DNA from: Arachidicoccus soli
GTDB lineage: Bacteria > Bacteroidota > Bacteroidia > Chitinophagales > Chitinophagaceae
NCBI RefSeq assembly: GCF_003600625.1
Contig: NZ_CP032489.1
Span: 930,001 to 994,000 of the forward strand
Length of the DNA stretch: 64,000 nt
Reading direction: 5' to 3'
Shown here: one piece after another, positions 7,977-16,226 of the stretch
Position numbering within the stretch: position 1 is the first letter of the stretch
Layout of the letters: each line of letters starts with the position of its first letter
Made by a program: the position numbers and the translations under genes
The notes under the pieces: generated by a model
Seen by the model: the letters and a program-made list of their open reading frames with translations, nothing else
Database searches by the model: none
Told to the model about the DNA's origin: nothing

Positions 7977-8261
7977 AAAGGATTGCATCGCGTAGCGCTT
8001 ACTCCCGACGGTAAAACGCTATGGTAGTAAGCGTTAATACGGGTGACTTATTATTTATAAGCACGCAGACAGATAGATTGGAGAAAAAGTTGAAAAATCG
8101 GACAAGGTGCAGGCATTTATGTAAATAAAGCGCGTAACAGGATTTTTGTTTCTTGTACAGAAAACAATGTAGTAGTTGTGGTAGATTTGGCTACAATAAG
8201 CGTGATTAACCGAATTGAGATAGGACGACCAGGCGGAATAACTTCTGTAGTTGTATAATAA
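7977..8261 (+). pseudogene. Degenerate YVTN-type beta-propeller gene fragment
   Basis: Three frames carry consecutive propeller pieces. 7977-8027 reads KGLHRVALTPDGKTLW then stop. The +1-shifted frame continues VSVNTGDLLFIS. From about 8097 a third frame gives IGQGAGIYVNKARNRIFVS, then NNVVVVVDLATISVI and IEIGRPGGITSVV to a stop at 8261. The TPDGK, VVVVDLAT and GRPGGI elements are the repeat signature of 40-residue YVTN propellers. At least two frameshifts make it a dead gene. The preceding 7512-7976 is AT-rich and shows nothing else. Confidence 0.7.
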
Positions 8262-8671
8262 GTTTTCAGGTTACTCTGAAACTTGAATTATCAAACACAG
8301 AGATTGATGATTTTAATGTTATTGTTTTGGAGTGGTTTGTTGCTTATGATAATGAATTTAACAGAAAGATAAATTTATCTTTAATGGTTATTCCGCTATG
8401 CTCAAATGGACAAACTCCGCTATTCATACTTATGGAATAGACATATTTGCCAATCAGGTTTTGAAAGAGTGCTATTGGCCTTGGCATTACTTACAAACAT
8501 TCATTTAAAAGACTTTTTTATAAGACATATGGTAGAGAAATTAGACCAGATTAACCCTATTTGGCAAAAAATATAGGACGCAACAAAAAAAGTATTCCTA
8601 TCTTTTAGAATACTATCTTTTTGCGAACTATCTTTACACCTATTGTACAAAATAAATAATTTTTATAGAGC
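8262..8671. other. Non-coding or decayed stretch before aspartate kinase
   Basis: No intact gene is visible. A frame around 8380-8505 reads plausible protein (LKWTNSAIHTYGIDIFANQ) but has stops and no family I recognise. A hairpin AGTATTC (8591-8597) / GAATACT (8608-8614) followed by a T-rich tract lies just before the likely promoter region of the kinase gene. Confidence 0.4.
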
Positions 8672-9991
8672 ATGAAAGTGATGAAATTTGGCGGTACCAG
8701 CGTAGGTAAGCCGGAAAGAATGCATCAGGTTGCGGAGTTGGTGACTAAAAGCAAGGAGTCTAAAATTGTGGTATTGAGTGCTTTAAGTGGCACTACCAAT
8801 GCTTTGGTAATGATTAGTGAAGAGTTAGCAAATGGAAAGAAGGATAAAGCAAAGCAACATATAGATGATTTGGAAAAACATTATCATGAATTTATTCAAA
8901 ACCTCTTGAAAAGTAAAACGCTTAGACAAAAAGCGGATGCCATCATTAAGGAGCATTTTGAATTTTTAAATATTATTTTGAGAATCTCTTTCAGCGATGC
9001 ACTGAATAAAGATATTTTAGCGCAGGGTGAATTGATGAGTACGAAATTATTTTCATTGTATTTGGAAGAGATAAAAGTCGATCATTTGTTGTTGCCCGCG
9101 TTGGAGTTTATGCGCATCGATGCGAATGATGAGCCCGACTTAAAATCAATAAAATCAAGCCTTTCAGCTTTATTAAAAAAGCATTCAGATAAGAAGATAT
9201 TTGTTACACAAGGGTATATTTGTAAGAATATCCGCGGTGAAGTAGATAATCTAAAACGTGGTGGTAGCGATTATACCGCCTCTTTAATCGCTGCAGCTAT
9301 CGAAGCAAGCGTTTGCGAAATATGGACCGATATTGATGGTATGCACAACAACGATCCACGTATTGTAAACCATACAGAACCTATAGAAGCGTTGAGCTTT
9401 GATGAAGCTGCTGAATTGGCTTATTTCGGTGCGAAAATTTTGCATCCTACTTGTATTTGGCCTGCACAAAAATCGCATGTGCCGGTAAAGTTACTCAACA
9501 CCATGCAGCCCGATGCAAAGGGTACCACTATTCAAGATAAGGTGGAAACCAAGGGTGCAAAAGCAGTAGCCGCTAAAGATGGTATTATTGCCATAAAAAT
9601 TAAGAGCAGCAGAATGTTATTGGCCTATGGTTTTCTGCGCAAAGTATTTGAAGTATTTGAAAAATACCGTACGCCTATCGACATGATTACAACTTCTGAG
9701 GTGGCTATTTCTTTAACCATAGATTCTACTGATCATCTAAAGCATATAATAAAAGAGCTGGAACCTTTTGGTACTGTAGAAATTGATAAAAATCAATCTA
9801 TTATTTCTATTGTAGGTAACTGTGTGGTTGAACAAAAAGACGTTTTATTAAAAATTTTCAAAACCATTCATCATATACCTATTCGAATGATTAGCTATGG
9901 CGGAAGCCGACATAATATTTCGTTTTTAATTCCGGGTAAGAATAAAAATGAAATGTTGCAGATCATCAACGAGGGTGTATTTGGAATGTAA
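8672..9991 (+). CDS. lysC: Aspartate kinase (monofunctional, with C-terminal ACT domains)
   Basis: The 439-residue enzyme phosphorylates L-aspartate, the first step to lysine (and diaminopimelate), threonine and methionine. The N-terminal KFGGTSVG motif is at residues 4-11, the amino-acid kinase core includes RGGSDYTA and EIWTDIDGMHNNDPR, and the ELAYFGAKILHP segment is canonical. Two ACT regulatory domains follow from about residue 305 (ISLTIDSTDH, SIVGNCV...IRMISYGGS). No homoserine dehydrogenase domain is fused. It supports the diaminopimelate pathway that dapF, also in this window, completes. The following EamA gene starts 9 bp after its stop, so they may be co-transcribed. Confidence 0.92.
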   Translation: MKVMKFGGTSVGKPERMHQVAELVTKSKESKIVVLSALSGTTNALVMISEELANGKKDKAKQHIDDLEKHYHEFIQNLLKSKTLRQKADAIIKEHFEFLNIILRISFSDALNKDILAQGELMSTKLFSLYLEEIKVDHLLLPALEFMRIDANDEPDLKSIKSSLSALLKKHSDKKIFVTQGYICKNIRGEVDNLKRGGSDYTASLIAAAIEASVCEIWTDIDGMHNNDPRIVNHTEPIEALSFDEAAELAYFGAKILHPTCIWPAQKSHVPVKLLNTMQPDAKGTTIQDKVETKGAKAVAAKDGIIAIKIKSSRMLLAYGFLRKVFEVFEKYRTPIDMITTSEVAISLTIDSTDHLKHIIKELEPFGTVEIDKNQSIISIVGNCVVEQKDVLLKIFKTIHHIPIRMISYGGSRHNISFLIPGKNKNEMLQIINEGVFGM

Positions 9992-10000
9992 ATCAAAAAT

Positions 10001-10414
10001 ATGTGGTGGATATATGCTTTGTTGGCTGCGCTCTTTGCTTCGCTTACGGCGATTTTAGCAAAAAAAGGTGTAACAGGAATCGATTCTGACTTAGCAACAG
10101 CTATTCGTACCGCAGTCGTTTTAGTAATGGCCTGGGCAATCGTTTTTTTTAGAACGGGATTTTCAGGCATTACTACTCTAACCAAACAAAATTGGTGGTT
10201 CCTTGTGCTCTCTGGTATTGCAACGGGCTTATCTTGGTTATTTTATTTTCGTGCATTGCAACTGGGAAAAGTGTCACAAGTAGCACCGGTAGATAAATTG
10301 AGTGTGGCCTTAACTATTGTCTTATCTGTAGTGATTCTTCACGAAGTATTGACACTTAAAACAGCGATTGGCGCGACTTTGATAATTATTGGGACTTTAG
10401 TATTGATATTGTAA
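10001..10414 (+). CDS. Half-size EamA/DMT-superfamily transporter
   Basis: The 137-residue membrane protein has five predicted helices and corresponds to a single EamA repeat: MWWIYALLAALFASLTAILAKKG at the start, GLSWLFYFRALQLGKVSQVAPVDKLS in the middle and a terminal ATLIIIGTLVLIL helix. Normal EamA exporters contain two such repeats, so this one should work as a homodimer, as known for other half-size members. The substrate is unknown. It follows the aspartate kinase gene after 9 bp, which raises the possibility of amino-acid or metabolite efflux, but this is only context. Confidence 0.85.
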   Translation: MWWIYALLAALFASLTAILAKKGVTGIDSDLATAIRTAVVLVMAWAIVFFRTGFSGITTLTKQNWWFLVLSGIATGLSWLFYFRALQLGKVSQVAPVDKLSVALTIVLSVVILHEVLTLKTAIGATLIIIGTLVLIL

Positions 10415-10948
10415 AGTCCATTTATATTATCCAATTCCTCTATAGTTCAAAATTTTAAAGAGAAAACGATCCTCTGTATTTTAAACCAGTCTAAAGAACT
10501 GGAGAAATGGCCACTTTTGTTAAGTATATGACCATTGCCGAAGCTAATGCCGAATTCTATCAAATACAACAGGACAATATACAGGATATAAATATTAAAG
10601 CCTATATCTTCCTAATATCCAAAAAAGGAATTGTGGGAATTGGTAGAGAATTTTGTCCTAAGCGCCTATCCTGCAAATATTCACTTTCATAGACAGATTA
10701 AATAGTTGGTAAATATACTCTTCTGCAGTTAGAATATGCATCTTTATTGGCCAAGAAGAAATTCTCTTTTTGTTTTATTTAATCAAGTATAAAATAATGC
10801 AGCTAGCTCTCATTATATTGTAAGTTGCAGATATCCTTAAAAATAACTTCGATCTTTTTTTCTTTTAGATGATAATGATTTAAACTGGTGTTTAGAAAAT
10901 ATTTTTATTTAATGTTGCGTAAAACAAAAGCTACTAAAATGTAAATTG
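10415..10948. other. Intergenic stretch with no supported gene
   Basis: About 530 AT-rich bases. A 61-codon frame at 10507-10692 exists, but it has no family resemblance, no clear start signal and a C-terminus of low-complexity character, so I do not call it. No RNA gene or repeat is recognised. Confidence 0.5.
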
Positions 10949-10956
10949 TAGTTTTG
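10949..10956 (+). promoter_or_regulatory. TAnnTTTG promoter element of mgtE
   Basis: TAGTTTTG fits the Bacteroidota -7 consensus TAnnTTTG. The mgtE start codon is 16 bases after its last base, which predicts a leader of about a dozen bases or less. Confidence 0.5.
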
Positions 10957-10971
10957 TATAAATTTTGACTA

Positions 10972-12399
10972 ATGACGGAAGAATTAGAACAAAACTTGAT
11001 GGATGCGCAATTTGAATTGCTACTTCATGAACGTAAGGGGGAAGGATTGATAGATTTTCTGAATGATCAGAATATCAGTGATGTAGTAGAATTGATATAT
11101 CGTTATCCGGAAAGCGAAGCTGATATTATTGGTAATATGGCTATCCATCGGGCTTCCAGTGTTTTTAAGTTGTTGGATATTTCTGCCCAAAAGTCAATCG
11201 TTAAAGAACTCCCTTCTCATAAAACGGCCGCCTTGCTCAACGAGCTTTCTCCGGATGATCGTACTGATTTTCTGGAAGAGGTATCCAAAAAAGTATTACG
11301 CGATTTACTCAAATTAATGCATCCGGAAGAAGTGAAAATTACGCTTCGAATGTTGGGTTATCCGGAAGACAGTGTAGGGCGTTTAATGACACCCGATTAT
11401 ATTTATGTGTACGAAACCGATACCGTTGCCGAGGCTTTTCGCATTATCCGGAAAAATGGAAAAAATTCCGAGACGATTGATGTGATTTATGTGATTAATA
11501 AAAAGGGAGAATTGGTTGATGACTTTAGAATCCGTGATTTGATATTGGCATTACCTGAAATGAAAATCAGCGATTTGATGGATGGTCGTGTTATCTCGTT
11601 GAATGTAAAAGATGACCAAGAGGCAGCTTCTAAAATATTTAGAATGAACAACCGCGTGGCTTTGCCTGTGGTAGATGACAATGATATTCTTTTAGGGATT
11701 GTTACAGTGGATGATATGCTTTGGGTGGCCAACGAAGAGTATAGCGAGGATATGCAGAAAATAGGAGGTACCGAAGCTTTGGATGAACCTTATTTAGACA
11801 CTTCTTTTTTTAAATTAATTCGTAAAAGAGCGCCATGGCTGATTATTTTATTCTTGAGTGAAATGTTAACTACTTCTGCAATGACGCATTTTGCAGATGA
11901 AATCCAAAAGGCGGCTGTACTTACCTTATTTATTCCATTGGTGATGTCAAGTGGTGGAAACAGTGGTTCTCAGGCATCTACATTAATTATTCAAGCGATG
12001 GCTGTAGGAGAGGTAACAATAAAAGACTGGTGGCGTATTATGCGCAGAGAAATCTTGAGTGGTTTGGTGTTGGGGTTAATTTTGGGAATTATTGGCTTCT
12101 GCCGCGTTTCTCTTTGGGAGTTTTTTCATCAGATAGGTATTATGAGTTTTAGCTACGGACCACATTGGATGTTGATAGGTACAACTATTGGTTGTGCATT
12201 GGTGGGAATTATCTTGTGGGGTTCTTTGGCTGGTTCTATGCTGCCAATCATCTTGAAAAAAGCAGGCGCCGACCCTGCTGCCTCTTCCGCTCCCTTTGTA
12301 GCTACCTTGGTTGACGTAACAGGCATTATTATTTATTTTGGAACTGCGTATGTATTGATGGGACATTTGATACAGAGTGGTGTTTTAAATGTTCAATAG
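10972..12399 (+). CDS. mgtE: Magnesium transporter MgtE
   Basis: The 475-residue protein has the full MgtE layout. The N-terminal MgtE superhelical domain (about 20-150) carries ELPSHKTAALLNELSPDDRTDFLEE. Two CBS domains follow (about 155-275), with VGRLMTPDYI and GIVTVDDML. The C-terminal five-helix pore domain begins at about 300 and includes the conserved MSSGGNSGSQAST pore segment and PAASSAPFVATLVDVTGI. It takes up Mg2+ (and possibly Co2+) at the inner membrane, gated by cytoplasmic Mg2+ bound at the N and CBS domains. It is monocistronic, with a strong terminator right after it. Confidence 0.95.
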   Translation: MTEELEQNLMDAQFELLLHERKGEGLIDFLNDQNISDVVELIYRYPESEADIIGNMAIHRASSVFKLLDISAQKSIVKELPSHKTAALLNELSPDDRTDFLEEVSKKVLRDLLKLMHPEEVKITLRMLGYPEDSVGRLMTPDYIYVYETDTVAEAFRIIRKNGKNSETIDVIYVINKKGELVDDFRIRDLILALPEMKISDLMDGRVISLNVKDDQEAASKIFRMNNRVALPVVDDNDILLGIVTVDDMLWVANEEYSEDMQKIGGTEALDEPYLDTSFFKLIRKRAPWLIILFLSEMLTTSAMTHFADEIQKAAVLTLFIPLVMSSGGNSGSQASTLIIQAMAVGEVTIKDWWRIMRREILSGLVLGLILGIIGFCRVSLWEFFHQIGIMSFSYGPHWMLIGTTIGCALVGIILWGSLAGSMLPIILKKAGADPAASSAPFVATLVDVTGIIIYFGTAYVLMGHLIQSGVLNVQ

Positions 12400-12426
12400 T
12401 AATAGGCCCCTATACAATATTTTTAT

Positions 12427-12461
12427 AAAAGCCTTGCAGCAATCATTGTTGCAAGGCTTTT
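12427..12461 (+). terminator. Intrinsic terminator after mgtE
   Basis: AAAAGCCTTGCA pairs with TGCAAGGCTTTT around an 11-base loop, giving a 12-bp stem with a terminal T-tract on both strands. Confidence 0.85.
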
Positions 12462-12571
12462 GTGTAAAATTAACTATATCTATTTTCAATTTTACTTAAG
12501 TATTTAATTATCAACTAGTGGCATCTTCTCGAATAGCATATTGAGTGCTGATTTTATACCAAAGTGAAATG

Positions 12572-13084
12572 TTAATTAGTCCAAAATAGTCCTTCAAAAA
12601 TATAGCTATATGCACAAGTAGAAATGACGATATCTTTTGAAGTATTTTTTACCACTTCTTCTATGAATATACTGAGTTGCTCCAATGATTTGTGTAGCCT
12701 ATTGGTAAAAGCCCTTTTATACTTTGCCCACATTTTTTCTGCAGGGTTTAGTTCCGGACTATAAGGTGGCAAAAAAAGCAGTGAAATATTCTCGGGAATT
12801 TTTAATTTCTTGGAATGATGAAAAGCTCCATTATCCAATACTACAATTTTATATTCATTTGGATGGAGATTGGATAAATGATCTAAGAATATTTGAAACC
12901 AATCGGCGTTGCAATGGGGCAGTTCCAGCAGTAATTTATCGCCGGTAATGGGCGAAAACGCTCCGAATAAATAGGTGGACTGGAATACTTGTTGAAAGGG
13001 ACAGATGGGCTTGACACCTCTTGCGGTTAGGGCTTTCCCATTTTTAGTAAATAAGCCAAAACGGCTCTCATCTTGAAAATACAA
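12572..13084 (-). CDS. IS630-type transposase, DDE catalytic part (ORF B)
   Basis: The 170 codons from the first ATG encode the catalytic half: YFQDESRFGLF (first Asp), VVLDNGAFHHSKK (second Asp) and LPPYSPELNPAEKMWAKYK (final Glu), the classic IS630/Tc1 DDE pattern. The frame is open upstream of that ATG to about 13150 (QEIALKSPVKYSAINL...), with no stop and no obvious start. It is therefore probably translated only as a fusion after a -1 frameshift from ORF A. The stop codon lies inside the left terminal repeat. Confidence 0.85.
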   Translation of the reverse strand: MYFQDESRFGLFTKNGKALTARGVKPICPFQQVFQSTYLFGAFSPITGDKLLLELPHCNADWFQIFLDHLSNLHPNEYKIVVLDNGAFHHSKKLKIPENISLLFLPPYSPELNPAEKMWAKYKRAFTNRLHKSLEQLSIFIEEVVKNTSKDIVISTCAYSYIFEGLFWTN

Positions 13085-13702
13085 GTTTATTGCACTATAC
13101 TTTACAGGTGATTTTAAAGCTATTTCTTGACAGGTTTGACTAAAGTTTTTTTAAAAGTGGACACAGCCTCTTCGTCTTTTTTGATATGACTTTTGCGGGC
13201 TACCTTTATCTTTGAATTAAAATGGCGATAGCAATATTTTAAAACAGTATTGTACGCAAAGGTTTTATTAAATTCCGATTCCATCCAGTCCAATAACTCT
13301 ACATAGCCCCGTAAGCCATTTTTAGGATCTTTTAATTTTGCTTCTATTTGTTTATGCTCTGCTTTGGTAATGCCTGATGGACGGCCGGCCTGCTTTTGAT
13401 AGTTTAAAACCGCTTCTATCCCTCCATTTATATACATCGTGCGCCAAGTTTGCACACTGTTTTGATTTACGCCAATGTTATCGGCTACGGCTCTTTTGGA
13501 AATGCCTTTTTGCTCATGTTTTTTAAACTCTATTAGGGCTTTTATCCTATTGGCAATCATAGGAATCGAAGCCTTTTGTAGTTTGCGCAATTCTCCGATA
13601 CTTTCGACTATATGTATTTGTTTGGGTAACGACATAATATGATTTATTGTTTAGTCCAAAATTACAACAAAAAATCCAATAAAACATTTATTGGACTAAT
13701 TA
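12573..13702 (-). mobile_element. IS630-type insertion sequence
   Basis: The element is about 1.13 kb. Its ends carry an inverted repeat: TAATTAGTCCAA at 12573-12584 and TTGGACTAATTA at 13691-13702. The outermost TA on each side is consistent with the TA target duplication of IS630/Tc1-type elements. It contains a two-ORF transposase on the minus strand. It sits between mgtE and the phosphate operon and does not break either. Confidence 0.85.
13120..13635 (-). CDS. IS630-type transposase, DNA-binding part (ORF A)
   Basis: The 171-residue protein has an N-terminal helix-turn-helix (ISKRAVADNIGVNQNSVQTWRTMY), the linker GRPSGI, and a second winged helix (LLDWMESEFNKTFAYNTVLKYCYRHF). This is the paired-like DNA-binding region that recognises the terminal repeats. 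Near its end a run of seven A (minus strand; T7 at 13146-13152) sits in the frame TTT AAA AAA ACT. A -1 slip there joins the frame of ORF B seamlessly (KKNFSQTCQEIALKS), so a fused full-length transposase can be made by programmed frameshifting. Confidence 0.85.
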   Translation of the reverse strand: MSLPKQIHIVESIGELRKLQKASIPMIANRIKALIEFKKHEQKGISKRAVADNIGVNQNSVQTWRTMYINGGIEAVLNYQKQAGRPSGITKAEHKQIEAKLKDPKNGLRGYVELLDWMESEFNKTFAYNTVLKYCYRHFNSKIKVARKSHIKKDEEAVSTFKKTLVKPVKK

Positions 13703-13809
13703 TTTATTCATATTGGTATTAGCTTGTTCATATTAAGTTAACATTGCGGTAATATTCAGATAATATAGCGATAGTTATTTTGCTGCATAAAAGAGAAAAA
13801 AAATAAAAG

Positions 13810-15024
13810 ATGAAAAAAACTACATTCATCTTGCTTGGGGTGCTATGTTTAATAGCTATCACTAGGCAGGAGGCTAATGCACAGTATTTGCTTAGCTCAG
13901 ATTCTGCATTTAAAGCAGGTACGCCCATGACCGGGCATTTATGGGGTTACACCTTTGGAGATTACATTTATAAAGGCCATAGCGATGCCTTAAACAGAGG
14001 AGGCGCTAATCAATATTCAGGAATGGCTAAAAATACCAATGAGTTTGATTTTCGACGAATTTATCTGGGTTATGATTTTAATATAAATAATAAATTTTCT
14101 ACCGAATTGTTACTTGCAGCCGAAGATAATACAGCCTTAAATGGGGCGCCAGCAAATGGTGATCTTCTGGCAAATGGCAAGTTTACATTCTATATAAAGC
14201 TAGCTGATGTTCGTTGGAAAAATATTTGGAAAGGAACTGATTTGGTAGTTGGCCAATCAGCTACACCGGCATTTCCGGCCACCTCTGAAAAAGTTTGGGG
14301 TTATCGTTCTATTGAACGCACAATTGCTGATATTCGCCGTACACCTTCCTATGATTTAGGCGTTTCATTACAAGGCAAGTTTGACAACAAAGGAAATTAT
14401 GGTTACGACTTGATGGTTGGTAATGGTAATGGTGACAAACCTGAAACAAATAATTATAAAGAGTTTTATGGTGATGTGTGGGCAAAATTTATAGATCAAA
14501 AATTATTGATTGATTTATACAGCGATTATCAAAAACTTAATTGGACTCCAACCTGGCACCATGCAAGCAATATGATTAAATTGTTTGTTGGATATACCGA
14601 GAAAAACTATGCTGTAGGTGTTGAAGGATTTGTCAATCGGGGATTAAAAGATGTTGCAGGTCTTAATGGCGCAAATAGCGATACTTTAGATGCACATGCT
14701 ACTGGTCTCTCTATGTTTGCTCACGCCAATTTGGTGAAAAATAAGTTAGCTGTTTTTGGTAGAATGGATTTATTTAATCCTGATACTAAATATGATAATC
14801 AAAGCTATACCACTTACAAAGGCTTTTCTTCACATTACGATCCAAATACAAAAGAACAATTTATTACAGCAGGATTAGATTTTACGCCGGTAAAGAATGT
14901 GCACCTGATGCCAAATATTTGGTATAATGCTTACAGAAACCAACAGGCAAATATTACCGGAACTACAAAAAAAGATTATGACTTGGTTTATAGAATGACT
15001 TTTTATTATGTTTTTGGGAAATAG
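13810..15024 (+). CDS. Outer-membrane porin-like beta-barrel protein of the phosphate operon
   Basis: The 404-residue protein has a signal peptide (FILLGVLCLIAI...ANAQ, cleavage near residue 25) and then alternating amphipathic strands with many aromatic residues, ending in the outer-membrane signature YRMTFYYVFGK. Segments such as FDFRRIYLGYDFNINNKFS and KLFVGYTEKNYAVGVEGF are typical barrel strands. It lies 56 bp before pstS on the same strand, so it probably provides phosphate entry across the outer membrane. Specificity for phosphate is inferred from context only. Its promoter region lies in the 100 bp between the IS630 element and the start codon. Confidence 0.8.
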   Translation: MKKTTFILLGVLCLIAITRQEANAQYLLSSDSAFKAGTPMTGHLWGYTFGDYIYKGHSDALNRGGANQYSGMAKNTNEFDFRRIYLGYDFNINNKFSTELLLAAEDNTALNGAPANGDLLANGKFTFYIKLADVRWKNIWKGTDLVVGQSATPAFPATSEKVWGYRSIERTIADIRRTPSYDLGVSLQGKFDNKGNYGYDLMVGNGNGDKPETNNYKEFYGDVWAKFIDQKLLIDLYSDYQKLNWTPTWHHASNMIKLFVGYTEKNYAVGVEGFVNRGLKDVAGLNGANSDTLDAHATGLSMFAHANLVKNKLAVFGRMDLFNPDTKYDNQSYTTYKGFSSHYDPNTKEQFITAGLDFTPVKNVHLMPNIWYNAYRNQQANITGTTKKDYDLVYRMTFYYVFGK

Positions 15025-15080
15025 AAAAATTTAAACAATAAGTATAAGACCACAATTTCTAAAATAATTAAAACAAAAAA

Positions 15081-16157
15081 ATGAAACAAAATATCTTCAA
15101 ATTGGGAACGTTAGCGGCAGGAATTCTTGCTCTAACATTTTCTTTAACTGCTTGTAATAGCGGTAACAACAGTTCTGCCGGTAACAAAATGATTATTGGC
15201 GCTGGTAGCTCATTCGACAATCCCTTGTTCTCTAAAATGTTTGCTTCTTATAATGATTCTACTAAGATTCAGGTGAATTACCAATCAGTAGGTTCAGGAG
15301 CAGGTATTTCTCAGTTGACGCACAAAACAGTTGATTTTGGTGCATCTGACGCACCAATGAATGCTTCACAAATGAAAGATGCTCCAGGCGATGTATTGCA
15401 TATTCCTATTACTGCGGGTGCTGTCGTTATTAGCTACAATTTGCCATCTGTGAAAGATACTTTGAAATTTACTCCTGATGTTTTGGCTAATATTTATTTA
15501 GGGAAAATTACAAAATGGAACGACCCACAAATAGCTGCTGTAAATCCAGGTGTAAATTTGCCTGCGACTGCAATCGTAGTAGCACACCGTTCTGATGGAA
15601 GTGGTACTTCAGCAATCTTCACCTCATATCTTTCTAAAGTAAACACAGAATGGAGTACAAAAGTAGGAAGCGGTACTTCAGTTAACTGGCCTGTAGGCTT
15701 GGGTGGAAAAGGTAATGAAGGTGTTTCAGGATTAATTAAACAAACACCGGGTGGTATTGGTTATATCGAGTTAGCTTATGCTATCCAAAATCAAATGCCT
15801 TATGTAGTCATGCAAAACAAAGCGGGTAACTTTATCGTACCTTCTATTGCCAGCGTTACTGCCGCAGCAAATATTACTATTCCTGCGGACGGAAAAGTAT
15901 TATTGACCAATACAGAAGCGGTTGATGGTTATCCTATCTCTGGTTTCTCTTGGGTGTTGTTGTATAAAGAACAAGGTTATGACAATCGCACAGAAGCTCA
16001 AGCTGAACAATTAGTGAAATTAGTTGATTGGATGATACACGGTGGACAACAATATAGCAGCGCTTTGGATTATGCACCATTATCTTCAGCTGCTGTAAAT
16101 ACCGGTGAAGTGCTTTTAAAATCCGCGACTTATAAAGGTCAACCCATTTTAAAATAA
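15081..16157 (+). CDS. pstS: Phosphate-binding lipoprotein PstS
   Basis: The 358-residue protein is the periplasmic receptor of the high-affinity Pst phosphate importer. A lipobox ends at Cys25 (LTACNSG), so it is membrane-anchored. The phosphate-binding motifs are present: IIGAGSSFDNPLFSKM, VGSGAGISQ, DFGASDAPM, AHRSDGSGTSAIF and GGKGNEGVSG, plus IGYIELAYA. It is the second gene of the porin-pstSCAB-phoU cluster. A hairpin in the 69-bp gap to pstC may reduce read-through, giving more PstS than transporter, a common arrangement. Confidence 0.95.
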   Translation: MKQNIFKLGTLAAGILALTFSLTACNSGNNSSAGNKMIIGAGSSFDNPLFSKMFASYNDSTKIQVNYQSVGSGAGISQLTHKTVDFGASDAPMNASQMKDAPGDVLHIPITAGAVVISYNLPSVKDTLKFTPDVLANIYLGKITKWNDPQIAAVNPGVNLPATAIVVAHRSDGSGTSAIFTSYLSKVNTEWSTKVGSGTSVNWPVGLGGKGNEGVSGLIKQTPGGIGYIELAYAIQNQMPYVVMQNKAGNFIVPSIASVTAAANITIPADGKVLLTNTEAVDGYPISGFSWVLLYKEQGYDNRTEAQAEQLVKLVDWMIHGGQQYSSALDYAPLSSAAVNTGEVLLKSATYKGQPILK

Positions 16158-16174
16158 AAACATTCGTACTTTTG

Positions 16175-16209
16175 AATCTATGAGGTGTTGAAAAAATGCC
16201 TCATAGATT
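16175..16209 (+). terminator. Hairpin between pstS and pstC (partial terminator or mRNA stabiliser)
   Basis: AATCTATGAGG (16175-16185) pairs with CCTCATAGATT (16199-16209) around a 13-base loop, followed by TTTG. The T-run is short, so transcription probably reads through in part. It could set the ratio of PstS to the membrane components. Confidence 0.6.
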
Positions 16210-16226
16210 TTGTATAAAACACCATT

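Noticed and set aside
10507..10692. A 61-codon ORF between the EamA gene and mgtE
   Set aside because: No family resemblance, no start signal and no conservation evidence. It is compatible with chance in AT-rich DNA.
12572..13635. Two independent transposase genes
   Set aside because: ORF A and ORF B together make one IS630 transposase, joined by a likely -1 frameshift, inside one pair of terminal repeats.
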